Positions 21,895 through 35,352 of a DNA stretch of 64,000 nt are shown here, one piece after another. The stretch spans positions 15,628,157 through 15,692,156 of the forward strand of contig NW_027480429.1 of assembly GCF_051401765.1 (NCBI RefSeq), in the 5' to 3' direction. Positions within the stretch are counted from its first letter, which is position 1. Each line of letters starts with the position of its first letter. The translations under genes and the position numbers were made by a program. The notes beneath the pieces are model-generated. The model was not told where the DNA came from. It made no database searches and saw nothing but the letters and a program-made list of their open reading frames with translations. The DNA comes from Calliopsis andreniformis. Its lineage: Eukaryota; Arthropoda; Insecta; Hymenoptera; Andrenidae.

Positions 21895-24716
21895 CAACGC
21901 CAGCAGCATAAAATGCGATATAAATACCACAGCTTTTCCATCGTATAAAACAAATAATTGCAACCAGTTTGATAGTGATGGTCATTTCTACGTACCGGAC
22001 AAGCTAGGCTTCACTCTAGTGCGTTGCTCCACCAGATCGAATAGTTAGGGCCTTAGAAGTGAACGCCCGAAGCATAAAGTACAAAATAAATAGAACAGTT
22101 TTTCCATCGTATAAAACGAATAATTGCTACCTGTGTGAAAGTTATGGTCATTTCTACGTTCCGGGCAACCTAGGTTTCACTCCAGGGCGTTGCTCCTCCA
22201 GATCGAATAGTTACGGCCTATGAAGTCAACGCCAGAACCATAAAATACAATATAAATACAACAGTTTTTCCATCATATAAAACGAATGATAGCAACCAGT
22301 GTGAAAGTTATGGTCATTTCTACGTTCCGCGCAATCCTGGCTTTACCCTAGGGCGTTGTTCCACCAGATGGAATAGTTAGGGCCTTAGAAGTCAACGCCC
22401 GAAGCATAAAGTACAAAACAAATAGAACAGTTTTTCCATCGTATAAAACGAATAATAGCAACCAGTGTGAAAGTTATGGTCATTTCTACTTTCCGAGCAA
22501 CCTAGGCTTCACTCTAGGGCGTTGCTCCACCAGATCGAATAGTTAGGGCCTTAGAAGTCAACGCCCGAAGCATAAAGTACAAAATAAATAGAACAGTTTT
22601 TCCGTCGTATAAAACGAATAATAGCAACCAGTGTGAAAGTTATGGTCATTTCTACGTTCCGGGCAACATAGGCTTCACTCTACGGCGATGCTCCACCAGA
22701 TCAAACAGTTAGCGCCTTAGAAGTCAACGCCCGAAGCATAAAATACAAAATAAATAGAACGGTTTTTCCATTGTATAAAACGAATAATTGCTGCCAGTGT
22801 AAAAGTTATGGTCATTTCTACGTTCCGGGGAACCTAGGCTTCACCCTAGGGCGTTGTTCCACCAGACGGAATAGTTAGGGCCTAAGAAGTCAACGCCAGA
22901 AGCATAAAATACGATATAAATACAACAACTTTTACATTGTATAAAACAAATAATTACAACCAGTTTGATAGTGATGGTCATTTCTACTTTCCGGGCAACC
23001 TAGACTTCACCCTAGGGCGTTGTTCCACCAGAAGGAATAGTTAGGGCCTTAGAAGTCAACGCCCGAAGCATAAAGTACAAAATAAATAGAACAGTTTTTC
23101 CATCGTATAAAACGAATAATTGCTACCTGTGTGAAAGTTATGGTCATTTCTACGTTCCGGGCAACCTAGCTTTCACTCCAGGGCGTTGCTCCACCAGATC
23201 GAATAGTTACGGCCTATGAAGTCAACGCCAGAAGCATAAAATACAATATAAATACAACAGTTTTTCCATCATATAAAACGAATGATAGCAACCAGTGTGA
23301 AAGTTACGGTCATTTCTACGTTCCGCGCAATCTTGGCTTTACCCGAGCGCGTTTTTCCACCAGATGGAATAGTTAGGGCCTAAGAAGTCAACGCCAGAAG
23401 CATAAAATGCGATATAAATACAACAGCTTTTACATCGTATAAAACGAATAATTGCAACCAGTGTGAAAGTTATGGTCCTTTCTACATTTCGAGCAACCTA
23501 GGCTTCACTCTAGGGCGTTGCTCCACCTGATCGAATAGTTAGGGCCTTAGAAGTCAACGCCAGAACCATAAAATACAATATAAATACAACAGTTTTTCCA
23601 TCATATAAAACGAATGATAGCAACCAGTGTGAAAGTTATGGTCATTTCTACGTTCCGCGCAATCTTGGCTTTACCCTAGGGCGTTGTTCCACCAGATGGA
23701 ATAGTTAGGGCCCAAGAAGTCAACGCCAGAAGCATAAAATACGATATAAATACAACAGCTTTTCCATCGTATAAAACAAATAATTGCAACCAGTTTGATA
23801 GTGATGGTCATTTCTACGTACCGGGCAACCTAGGCTTCACTCTAGGGCGTTGCTCCACCAGATCGAATAGTTAGGGCCTTAGAAGTCAACGCCCGAGGCA
23901 TAAAGTATAAAATAAATAGAACAGTTTTTCCATCGTATAAAACGAATAATTGCTACCAGTGTGAAAGTTATGGTCATTTCTACTTTCCGGGCAACCTAGA
24001 CTTCACCCTAGGGCGTTGTTCCGCCAGATGGAATAGTTAGGGCCTAAGAAGTCAACGCCAGAAGCATAAAATACGATATAAATACATCAGCTTTTCCATC
24101 GTATAAAACGAATAATTGCAACCAGTGTGAAAGTTATGGTCATTTCTACGTTCCGGGCAACCTAGGCTTCCCCCTAGGGCGTTGCTCCAACAGATTGCAT
24201 AGCTAGGGCCTTAGAAGTCAATGCCCGAAGCATAAAATGCAATAAAGATACAACAGTTTTTCCATCGTATAGCAGGAATAATTTGCAACCAGTGTGAAGG
24301 TTATGGTCATATCTACGTTCCGGGCAACTTAGGCATCACTGTAGGGCGTTGCTCCACCAGATCGAATAGTTAGGTCCTTAGAAGTCAACGCCAGAAGCAT
24401 AAAATACAATATAAATACAACAGTTTTTCCATCGTATAAAACGAATAATTGCAACCAGTTTGAAAGTGATGGTCATTTCTACGTTCCGGGTAACCTAGGC
24501 TTCACTCTAACGCGTTGCTCCAACAGATTGAATAGTTAGGGCCTTAGAAGTCAGCGCCCGAAGCATAAAATGCAATAAAAATACAACAGTTTTTCCATCG
24601 TATAACAGGATTAATTGCAACCAGTTTGAAAGTGATGGTCATTTCTACGTTCCGGGCAACCTTGGCTTCACCCTAGGGTGTTGTTCAACCAGATCGAATA
24701 GTTAGGGACTTAGAAG
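21895..24716 (+). repeat. 17-monomer block, copy 1 (2822 bp)
   Basis: The word 'cgccagcagc' occurs at 21899 and 24721, exactly 2822 bases apart (17 x 166). The monomer order between them is repeated in the next copy. Markers in order are 'cggacaagctagg', 'ttgctcctccagatcg', 'aataatagca' monomers, 'caacaacttttacattg', 'acccgagcgcg' (23341), 'ccgccagatgg', 'aggcttccccct', and 'gattaattgcaacc'. Confidence 0.92.
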
Positions 24717-27538
24717 TCAACGCCAGCAGCATAAAATGCGATATAAATACCACAGCTTTTCCATCGTATAAAACAAATAATTGCAACCAGTTTGATAGTG
24801 ATGGTCATTTCTACGTACCGGACAAGCTAGGCTTCACTCTAGTGCGTTGCTCCACCAGATCGAATAGTTAGGGCCTTAGAAGTGAACGCCCGAAGCATAA
24901 AGTACAAAATAAATAGAACAGTTTTTCCATCGTATAAAACGAATAATTGCTACCTGTGTGAAAGTTATGGTCATTTCTACGTTCCGGGCAACCTAGGTTT
25001 CACTCCAGGGCGTTGCTCCTCCAGATCGAATAGTTACGGCCTATGAAGTCAACGCCAGAACCATAAAATACAATATAAATACAACAGTTTTTCCATCATA
25101 TAAAACGAATGATAGCAACCAGTGTGAAAGTTATGGTCATTTCTACGTTCCGCGCAATCCTGGCTTTACCCTAGGGCGTTGTTCCACCAGATGGAATAGT
25201 TAGGGCCTTAGAAGTCAACGCCCGAAGCATAAAGTACAAAACAAATAGAACAGTTTTTCCATCGTATAAAACGAATAATAGCAACCAGTGTGAAAGTTAT
25301 GGTCATTTCTACTTTCCGAGCAACCTAGGCTTCACTCTAGGGCGTTGCTCCACCAGATCGAATAGTTAGGGCCTTAGAAGTCAACGCCCGAAGCATAAAG
25401 TACAAAATAAATAGAACAGTTTTTCCGTCGTATAAAACGAATAATAGCAACCAGTGTGAAAGTTATGGTCATTTCTACGTTCCGGGCAACATAGGCTTCA
25501 CTCTACGGCGATGCTCCACCAGATCAAACAGTTAGCGCCTTAGAAGTCAACGCCCGAAGCATAAAATACAAAATAAATAGAACGGTTTTTCCATTGTATA
25601 AAACGAATAATTGCTGCCAGTGTAAAAGTTATGGTCATTTCTACGTTCCGGGGAACCTAGGCTTCACCCTAGGGCGTTGTTCCACCAGACGGAATAGTTA
25701 GGGCCTAAGAAGTCAACGCCAGAAGCATAAAATACGATATAAATACAACAACTTTTACATTGTATAAAACAAATAATTACAACCAGTTTGATAGTAATGG
25801 TCATTTCTACTTTCCGGGCAACCTAGACTTCACCCTAGGGCGTTGTTCCACCAGAAGGATTAGTTAGGGCCTTAGAAGTCAACGCCCGAAGCATAAAGTA
25901 CAAAATAAATAGAACAGTTTTTCCATCGTATAAAACGAATAATTGCTACCTGTGTGAAAGTTATGGTCATTTCTACGTTCCGGGCAACCTAGGTTTCACT
26001 CCAGGGCGTTGCTCCACCAGATCGAATAGTTACGGCCTATGAAGTCAACGCCAGAAGCATAAAATACAATATAAATACAACAGTTTTTCCATCATATAAA
26101 ACGAATGATAGCAACCAGTGTGAAAGTTACGGTCATTTCTACGTTCCGCGCAATCTTGGCTTTACCCGAGCGCGTTTTTCCACCAGATGGAATAGTTAGG
26201 GCCTAAGAAGTCAACGCCAGAAGCATAAAATGCGATATAAATACAACAGCTTTTACATCGTATAAAACGAATAATTGCAACCAGTGTGAAAGTTATGGTC
26301 CTTTCTACATTTCGAGCAACCTAGGCTTCACTCTAGGGCGTTGCTCCACCTGATCGAATAGTTAGGGCCTTAGAAGTCAACGCCAGAACCATAAAATACA
26401 ATATAAATACAACAGTTTTTCCATCATATAAAACGAATGATAGCAACCAGTGTGAAAGTTATGGTCATTTCTACGTTCCGCGCAATCTTGGCTTTACCCT
26501 AGGGCGTTGTTCCACCAGATGGAATAGTTAGGGCCCAAGAAGTCAACGCCAGAAGCATAAAATACGATATAAATACAACAGCTTTTCCATCGTATAAAAC
26601 AAATAATTGCAACCAGTTTGATAGTGATGGTCATTTCTACGTACCGGGCAACCTAGGCTTCACTCTAGGGCGTTGCTCCACCAGATCGAATAGTTAGGGC
26701 CTTAGAAGTCAACGCCCGAGGCATAAAGTATAAAATAAATAGAACAGTTTTTCCATCGTATAAAACGAATAATTGCTACCAGTGTGAAAGTTATGGTCAT
26801 TTCTACTTTCCGGGCAACCTAGACTTCACCCTAGGGCGTTGTTCCGCCAGATGGAATAGTTAGGGCCTAAGAAGTCAACGCCAGAAGCATAAAATACGAT
26901 ATAAATACATCAGCTTTTCCATCGTATAAAACGAATAATTGCAACCAGTGTGAAAGTTATGGTCATTTCTACGTTCCGGGCAACCTAGGCTTCCCCCTAG
27001 GGCGTTGCTCCAACAGATTGCATAGCTAGGGCCTTAGAAGTCAATGCCCGAAGCATAAAATGCAATAAAGATACAACAGTTTTTCCATCGTATAGCAGGA
27101 ATAATTTGCAACCAGTGTGAAGGTTATGGTCATATCTACGTTCCGGGCAACTTAGGCATCACTGTAGGGCGTTGCTCCACCAGATCGAATAGTTAGGTCC
27201 TTAGAAGTCAACGCCAGAAGCATAAAATACAATATAAATACAACAGTTTTTCCATCGTATAAAACGAATAATTGCAACCAGTTTGAAAGTGATGGTCATT
27301 TCTACGTTCCGGGTAACCTAGGCTTCACTCTAACGCGTTGCTCCAACAGATTGAATAGTTAGGGCCTTAGAAGTCAGCGCCCGAAGCATAAAATGCAATA
27401 AAAATACAACAGTTTTTCCATCGTATAACAGGATTAATTGCAACCAGTTTGAAAGTGATGGTCATTTCTACGTTCCGGGCAACCTTGGCTTCACCCTAGG
27501 GTGTTGTTCAACCAGATCGAATAGTTAGGGCCTTAGAA
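24717..27538 (+). repeat. 17-monomer block, copy 2 (2822 bp)
   Basis: Near-identical to the preceding block. Differences noticed include 'agtgatgg' near 22970 against 'agtaatgg' near 25794, 'aaggaatag' against 'aaggattag' near 25855, and 'ctagctttcac' near 23166 against 'ctaggtttcac'. The order ends at about 27540, where 'cccgaagcattaaatac' follows in place of 'cagcagcataaaatgcg'. Confidence 0.92.
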
Positions 27539-28799
27539 GTCAACGCCCGAAGCATTAAATACAAAATAAATAGAACAGTTTTTCCATTGTATAAAACGAA
27601 TAATTGCTACCAGTGTAAAAGTTATGGTCATTTCTACGTTCCGGGCAACCTAGGCTTCACTCTACGGCGATGCTCCACCAGATCAAACAGTTAGGGCCTT
27701 GGAAGTCAACGCCCGAAGCATAAAATACAAAATCAATAGAACGGTTTTTCCATTGTATAAAACGAATAATTGCTGCCAGTGTGAAAGTTATGGTCATTTC
27801 TACTTTCCGGACAACCTAGGCTTCACCCTAGGGCGTTGTTCCACCAGATGGAATAGTTAGGGCCTAAGAGGTCAACGCCAGAAGCATAAAATACGATATA
27901 AATGCAACAGCTTTTCCATCGTATAAAACAAATAATTGTAACCAGTTTGATAGTGATGGTCATTTCTACGTACCGGGCAACCTAGGCTTCACTCTAGGGC
28001 GTTGCTCCACCAGATCAAACAGTTAGGGCCTAAGAAGTGAACGCCAGAAGCATAAAATACAATATAAATACAACAGCGTTTCCATTGTATAAAACGAATA
28101 ATTGCTACCAGTGTAAAGGTTATGGTCATTTCTACGTTCCGGGCAACCTAGGCTTCACCCTAGGGCGTTGTTCCACCAGCTTGAATAGTTAGGGCCTAAG
28201 AAGTGAACGCCAGAAGCATAAAATAAAATATAAATACAACAGTTTTTCCATCCTATAAAACGAATAATTGCAACCACTGTGAAAGTTATGGTCATTTCTA
28301 CATTCCGAGCAACCTAGGCATCACTCTAGGGCGTTGTTCCAACAGATTGAATAGTTAGGGCCTTAGAAGTCAACGACCGAAGCATAAAATGCAATAAAAA
28401 TACAACAGTTTTTCCATCGTATAAAACGAATAATTGCTACCAGTGTGAAAGTTATGGTCATTTCTACGTTCCGGGGAGCCTAGGCTTCACCCTAGGGCGT
28501 TGTTCCACCAGACGGAATAGTTAGGGCCTAAGAAGTCAACGCCAGCAGCATAAAATACGATATAAATACAACAGCTTTTCCATCGTATAAAACAAATAAT
28601 TGCAACCAGTTTGATAGTGATGGTCATTTCTACGTACCGGACAACCTAGGCTTCACTCTAGTGCGTTGCTCCACCAGATCGAATAGTTAGGGCCTTAGAA
28701 GTCAACGCCCGAGGCATAAAGTACAAAATAAATAGAACAGTTTTTCCATCGTATAAAACGAATAATTGCTACCAGTGTGAAAGTTATGGTCATTTCTAC
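27539..28799 (+). repeat. Junction monomers; 28010-28720 matches 21368-22078
   Basis: Three mixed monomers are followed by a four-monomer block at an offset of 6642 bases (40 monomers) from 21368. Shared words are 'gtgtaaaggttatggtc', 'aaataaaatataaatac', 'gcaaccactgtgaaag' and 'cgccagcagcataaaat'. Some positions differ, for example 'aacgaccgaag' near 28372 for 'aacgcccgaag'. Confidence 0.7.
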
Positions 28800-31130
28800 T
28801 TTCCGGGCAACCTAGGCTTCACCCTAGGGCGTTGTTCCACCAGATGGAATAGTTAGGGCCTAAGAAGTCAACGCCAGAAGCATAAAATACGATATAAATA
28901 CAACAGCTTTTCCATTGTATAAAACAAATAATTGCAACCAGTTTGATAGTGATGGTCATTTCTACGTTCCGGGCAACCTAGGCTTCACTCTACGGCGTTG
29001 CTCCAACAGATCAAACAGTTAGGGCCTTAGAAGTCAACGCCCGAAACATAAAATATAAAATAAATAGAACGGTTTTTCCATTGTATAAAACGAATTATTG
29101 CTACCAGTGTAAAAGTTATTTTCATTTCTACGTTCCGGGCAACCTAGGCTTCACCCTAGGTCGTTGTACCACCAGATGGAATAGTTAGGGCCTAAGATGT
29201 CGACGCCAGAAGCATAAAAAACGATATAAATACAACAGCTTTTCCATCGTATAAAGCCAATAATTGCGACCAGTGTGGAAGTTATGGTCATTTCTACGTT
29301 CCGGGCAACCTAGACTTCACTCTAGGCCGGTGCTCCACCAAATCGAATAGCTAGGGCCTTAGAAGTCAACGCCAGAAGCATAAAATACAATAAAGATGCA
29401 AAAGTTTTTCCATCCTATAACAGGTATAACTGCAAACAGTATGAAAGTACTGGTCATTTCTACGTTCCGGGTAACCTAGGTTTCACTCTAGGGCGTTGCT
29501 CCACCAGATCGAATAGCTAGGGACTTAGAATTCAACGCCATAAGAATAAAATACAATATAAGTACAACAGTTTTTCCATCGTATAAAATGTATAATTGCA
29601 ACCTGTGTGAAAGTTATGGTCATTTCTACATTTCGAGCAACCTACGCTTCACTCTAGGGCGTTGCTCCACCTGATCGAATGAGTTAGGGCCTTAGAAGTC
29701 CACGCCCTAAGCATTAAATACAAAATAAATAGAACAATTTTTCCATTGTATAAAACGAATAATTGCTACCAGTGTGAAAGTTATGGTCATTTATACGTTC
29801 CGCGCAACCTGGGCTTTACTCTAGGGCGTTGTTCCACCAGATGGAATAGTTAGGGCCCTAAGAAGTCAACGCCAGAAGCATAAAATACGATATACATACA
29901 ACAGCTTTTCCATCGTATCAAACAAATAATTGCAACCAGTGTGAAAGTTATGGTCATTTCTACGTTCCGGGCAACCTAGGCTTCACTGTATGGCGTTCTT
30001 CCACCACATCGAATAGCTACGGCCTCAGAAGTCAACGCCTGAAGTATAAAATACAATAAAAATACAACAGTCTTTCCATCCTATAACAGGAATAATTGCA
30101 ACCCGCGTGAAAGTGATGGTCATTTCTACGTTCCAGGTAACCTAGGCTTCACTCTAGGGCGTTGCTCCACCAGATCAAACAGCTAGGGCCTTAGAAGTCA
30201 ACGCCCGAAGCATTAAATACATAATAAATAGAACAGTTTTTCCATTGTATAAAACGTATAATTGCTACCAGTGTGAAAGTTATGTTCATTTCTACGTTCC
30301 GGGTAACCTAGGTTTCACTCTAGGGCGTTGCTCCACCAGACCGAATAGTTAGGGCCTAAGAAGTCAACGCCAGAAGCATATAATACGATATAAATACAAC
30401 AGCTTTTCCATCCTATAAAACGAATGATAGCAACCAGTGTGAAAGTTATGGTCATTTCTACGTTCCGGGCAACCTAGGTTTCACTCTAGGGCGTTGCTCC
30501 ACCAGATCGAATAGTTAGGGCCTAAGAAGTCAACGCCAGAAGCATAAAATACGATATAAATACAACAGCTTTTCCATCTTATAAAACAAATAATTGCAAC
30601 CAGTTTGATAGTGATGGTCATTTCTACGTACCGGACAACCTAGGCTTCACTCTAGGGCGTTGCTCCACCAGATCGAATAGTTAGGGCCTTAGAAGTCAAC
30701 GCCCGAAGCATAATGTACAAAATAAATAGAACAGTTTTTCCATCGTATAAAACGAATAATTGCTACCAGTGTGAAAGTTATGGTCATTTCTACGTTCCGG
30801 GCACCCTAGGTTTCACTCCAGGGCGTTGCTCCACCAGAGCGAATAGTTACGGCCTATGAAGTCAACGCCAGAAGCATAAAATACAATATAAATACAACAG
30901 TTTTTCCATCATATAAAACGAATGATAGCAACCAGTGTGAAAGTTACGGTCATTTCCACGTACCGCGCAATGTTGGCTTTACCCGAGCGCGTTTATCCAC
31001 CAGATGGAATAGTTAGGGCCTAAGAAGTCAACGCCAGAAGCATAAAATGCGATATAAATACAACAGCTTTTACATCGTATAAAACGAATAATTGCAACCA
31101 TTGTGAAAGTTATGGTCCTTTCTACATTTC
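28800..31130 (+). repeat. Truncated HOR A copy lacking the nested 665-bp duplicate
   Basis: 28800-29690 matches HOR A at an offset of 20,092 bases from 8708; 'gaaagtac' recurs at 29443 against 9351. After about 29690 the offset drops to 19,428, because one of the two nested four-monomer copies is absent. A one-base insertion, 'gatcgaatgagttaggg', lies at the same point (near 29680). The single copy present reads 'ctagggcg' and 'ggccctaag', the second form. Either this copy predates the nested duplication, or it lost one copy by unequal pairing. Confidence 0.82.
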
Positions 31131-31680
31131 GAGCAACCTAGGCTTCACTCTAGGGCGTTGCTCCACCTGATCGAATAGTTAGGGCCTTAGAAGTCAACGC
31201 CAGAACCATAAAATACAATATAAATACTACAGTTTTTCCACCATATAAAACGAGTAATTGCAACCAGTATGAAAGTGATGGTCATTTCTACGTTCCGGGC
31301 AACCTTGGCTTCACCCTAGGGCGTTGTTCCACCAGATCGAATAGTTAGGGCCTAAGAAGTGAACGCCAGAAGCATAAAATACAATATAAATACAACAGCT
31401 TTTCCATACTATAAAAGGAATAATTGCAAACAGTGTGAAAGTAATGGTCATTTCTACGTTCCGGGCAACCTAGGCTTCACTCTAGGGCGTTGCTCCACCA
31501 GATCAAACAGTTAGGGCCTAAGAAGTGAACGCCAGAAGCATAAAATACAATATAAATACAACAGCTTTTCCATTGTATAAAACGAATAATTGCTACCAGT
31601 GTAAAGGTTATGGTCATTTCTACGTTCCGGGCAACCTAGGCTTCACCCTAGGGCGTTGTTCCACCAGATTGAATAGTTAG
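31081..31680 (+). repeat. Block shared with 20951-21550
   Basis: Offset 10,130 bases. It carries the same 'tatggtcctttctacatttc', 'ccaccatataaaacgagtaa' and 'ccatactataaaaggaat' monomers that follow HOR A unit 3, so the HOR A-to-transition junction was itself duplicated. Confidence 0.78.
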
Positions 31681-31685
31681 GGCCT

Positions 31686-33615
31686 TAGAAGTGAACGCCC
31701 GAAGCATAAAGTACAAAATAAATAGAACAGTTTTTCCATCGTATAAAACGAATAATTGCTACCTGTGTGAAAGTTATGGTCATTTCTACGTTCCGGGCAA
31801 CCTAGGTTTCACTCCAGGGCGTTGCTCCTCCAGATCGAATAGTTACGGCCTATGAAGTCAACGCCAGAACCATAAAATACAATATAAATACAACAGTTTT
31901 TCCATCATATAAAACGAATGATAGCAACCAGTGTGAAAGTTATGGTCATTTCTACGTTCCGCGCAATCCTGGCTTTACCCTAGGGCGTTGTTCCACCAGA
32001 TGGAATAGTTAGGGCCTTAGAAGTCAACGCCCGAAGCATAAAGTACAAAATAAATAGAACAGTTTTTCCATCGTATAAAACGAATAATAGCAACCAGTGT
32101 GAAAGTTATGGTCATTTCTACTTTCCGAGCAACCTAGGCTTCACTCTAGGGCGTTGCTCCACCAGATCGAATAGTTAGGGCCTTAGAAGTCAACGCCCGA
32201 AGCATAAAGTACAAAATAAATAGAACAGTTTTTCCGTCGTATAAAACGAATAATAGCAACCAGTGTGAAAGTTATGGTCATTTCTACGTTCCGGGCAACA
32301 TAGGCTTCACTCTACGGCGATGCTCCACCAGATCAAACAGTTAGCGCCTTAGAAGTCAACGCCCGAAGCATAAAATACAAAATAAATAGAACGGTTTTTC
32401 CATTGTATAAAACGAATAATTGCTGCCAGTGTAAAAGTTATGGTCATTTCTACGTTCCGGGGAACCTAGGCTTCACCCTTGGGCGTTGTTCCACCAGATG
32501 GAATAGTTAGGGCCTAAGAAGTCAACGCCAGAAGCATAAAATACGATATAAATACAACATCTTTTACATTGTATAAAACAAATAATTACAACCAGTTTGA
32601 TAGTGATGGTCATTTCTACTTTCCAGGCAACCTAGACTTCACCCTAGGGCGTTGTTCCACCAGAAGGAATAGTTAGGGCCTTAGAAGTCAACGCCCGAAG
32701 CATAAAGTACAAAATAAATAGAACAGTTTTTCCATCGTATAAAACGAATAATTGCTACCTGTGTGAAAGTTATGGTCATTTCTACGTTCCGGGCAACCTA
32801 GGTTTCACTCCAGGGCGTTGCTCCACCAGATCGAATAGTTACGGCCTATGAAGTCAACGCCAGAAGCATAAAATACAATATAAATACAACAGTTTTTCCA
32901 TCATATAAAACGAATGATAGCAACCAGTGTGAAAGTTACGGTCATTTCTACGTTCCGCGCAATCTTGGCTTTACCCGAGCGCGTTTTTCCACCAGATGGA
33001 ATAGTTAGGGCCTAAGAAGTCAACGCCAGAAGCATAAAATGCGATATAAATACAACAGCTTTTACATCGTATAAAACGAATAATTGCAACCAGTGTGAAA
33101 GTTATGGTCCTTTCTACATTTCGAGCAACCTAGGCTTCACTCTAGGGCGTTGCTCCACCTGATCGAATAGTTAGGGCCTTAGAAGTCAACGCCAGAACCA
33201 TAAAATACAATATAAATACAACAGTTTTTCCATCATATAAAACGAATGATAGCAACCAGTGTGAAAGTTATGGTCATTTCTACGTTCCGCGCAATCTTGG
33301 CTTTACCCTAGGGCGTTGTTCCACCAGATGGAATAGTTAGGGCCCAAGAAGTCAACGCCAGAAGCATAAAATACGATATAAATACAACAGCTTTTCCATC
33401 GTATAAAACAAATAATTGCAACCAGTTCGATAGTGATGGTCATTTCTACGTACCGGGCAACCTAGGCTTCACTCTAGGGCGTTGCTCCACCAGATCGAAT
33501 AGTTAGGGCCTTAGAAGTCAACGCCCGAGGCATAAAGTATAAAATAAATAGAACAGTTTTTCCATCGTATAAAACGAATAATTGCTACCAGTGTGAAAGT
33601 TATGGTCATTTCTAC
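31686..33615 (+). repeat. Third, partial copy of the 17-mer block (about 11.6 monomers)
   Basis: Matches 22054-23983 at an offset of 9632 bases. Relative to the block just before it the offset falls by 498 bases, exactly three monomers, so the junction at about 31681 is an in-register deletion. It ends near 33616, where 'ttctacattccgagcaacc' replaces 'ttctactttccgggcaacc'. Confidence 0.85.
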
Positions 33616-34193
33616 ATTCCGAGCAACCTAGGCTTCACTCTAGGGCGTTGCTCCAACAGATTGAATAGTTAGGGCCTTAGAAGTCAGCGCCCGAAGCATA
33701 AAATGCAATAAAAATACAACAGTTTTTCCATCGTATAACAGGATTAATTGCAACCAGTTTGAAAGTGATGGTCATTTCTACGTTCCGGGCAACCTTGGCT
33801 TCACCCTAGGGCGTTGTTCCACCAGATCGAATAGTTAGGGCCTAAGAAGTGAATGCCAGAAGCATAAAATACAAAATAAATACAACAGATTTTCCATCCT
33901 ATAAAAGGAATAATTGCAAACAGTGTGAAAGTAATGGTCATTTCTACGTTCCGGGCAACCTAGGCTTCACTCTAGGGCGTTGCTCCACCATATCGAATAG
34001 TTACGGCCTTAGAAGCCTACGCCTGAAGCATAACATACAATAAAAATACAACGGTCTTTTCATCGTATAACAGGAATAATTGCAACAAGCGTGAAAGTAA
34101 TGATCATTTCAGCGTTTCGGGCATCCTAGACTTAACTCTGAGGCATTGCTCCACCAGATCGAATAGTTAGCGCCTAAGAAGTGAACGCCAGAA

Positions 34194-34359
34194 GCATAAA
34201 ATACAATATAAATACAACAGTTTTTCCATCGTATAAAACGAATAATTGCAACCAGTGTGAAAGTTATGGTCATTTCTACATTCCGAGCAACCTAGGCTTC
34301 ACTCTAGGGCGTTGCTCCAACAGATTGAATAGTTAGGGCCTTGGAAGTCAACGCCCGAA
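34194..34359 (+). repeat. Consensus-like monomer in the middle zone
   Basis: Exactly 166 bases and close to the hand consensus. The CCTAGG / TCTAGG pair lies at 34291-34308. The second palindrome is broken by 'ggccttggaag'. Like several neighbours it has 'acattccgagcaacc' in place of 'acgttccgggcaacc', losing two CpG. Confidence 0.8.
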
Positions 34360-35352
34360 GCATAAAATGCAATAAAAATACAACAGTTTTTCCATCGTAT
34401 AAAACGAATAATTGCTACCTGTGTGAAAGCTATGGTCATTTCTACGTTCCGCGCAATCTTGGCTTTACCCTAGGGCGTTGTTCCACCAGATGGAGTTAGG
34501 GCCCAAGAAGTCAACGCCAGAAGCATAAAATACGATATAAACACAACAGCTTTTCCATCGTATAAAACAAATAATTGCAACCAGTTTGATAGTGATGGTC
34601 ATTTCTACGTACCGGGCAACCTAGGCTTCACTCTAGGGCGTTGCTCCACCAGATCAAACAGTTAGGGCCTAAGAAGTGAACACCAGAAGCATAAAATACA
34701 ATATAAATACAACAGCTTTTCCATCGTATAAAACGAGTAATTGCTACCAGTGTGAAAGTTATGGTCATTTCTACTTTCCGGGCAACCTAGACTTCACACT
34801 AGGGCGTTGTTCCACCAGATGGAATAGTTAGGGCCTAAGAAGTCAACGCCAGAAGCATAAAATACGATATAAGTACAACAGCTTTTCCATCGTATAAAAC
34901 GAATAATTGCAACCAGTTTGAAAGTGATGGTCATTTCTACGTTCCGGGTAACCTAGGCTTCACTCTAGGGCGTTGCTCCAACAGATTGAATAGTTAGGGC
35001 CTTAGAAGTCAGCGCCCGAAGCATAAAATGCAATAAAAATACAACAATTTTTCCATCGTATAAGAGGATTAATTGCAACCAGTTTGAAAGTGATGGTCAT
35101 TTCTACGTTCCGGGCAACCTTTGCTTCACCCTAGGGCGTTGTTCAACCAGATCGAATAGTTAGGGCCTAAGAAGTGAACACCAGAAGCATAAAATACAAT
35201 ATAAATACAACAGCTTTTCCATCGTATAAAACGAGTAATTGCTACCAGTGTAAAAGTTATGGTCATTTCTACGTTCCGGGCAAACTAGGCTACGCTCTAG
35301 GGCGGTGCTCCACCATATCGAATAGCTACGGCCTTAGAAGCCTACGCCTGAA

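Noticed and set aside
29443..29700. Assembly break at the one-base insertion near 29680
   Set aside because: The order stays in register on both sides and the change coincides with loss of one nested copy. Ordinary repeat turnover explains it, although read coverage would be needed to be sure.
33849..34043. Plus-strand open frames of 64 codons (also 35174-35368, 39319-39513, 42804-42998)
   Set aside because: They exist because TAG is TAC in those monomers. Because 166 is not a multiple of 3 the frame cannot continue through the array. Not annotated as genes; the zinc-knuckle resemblance is kept only as a finding.
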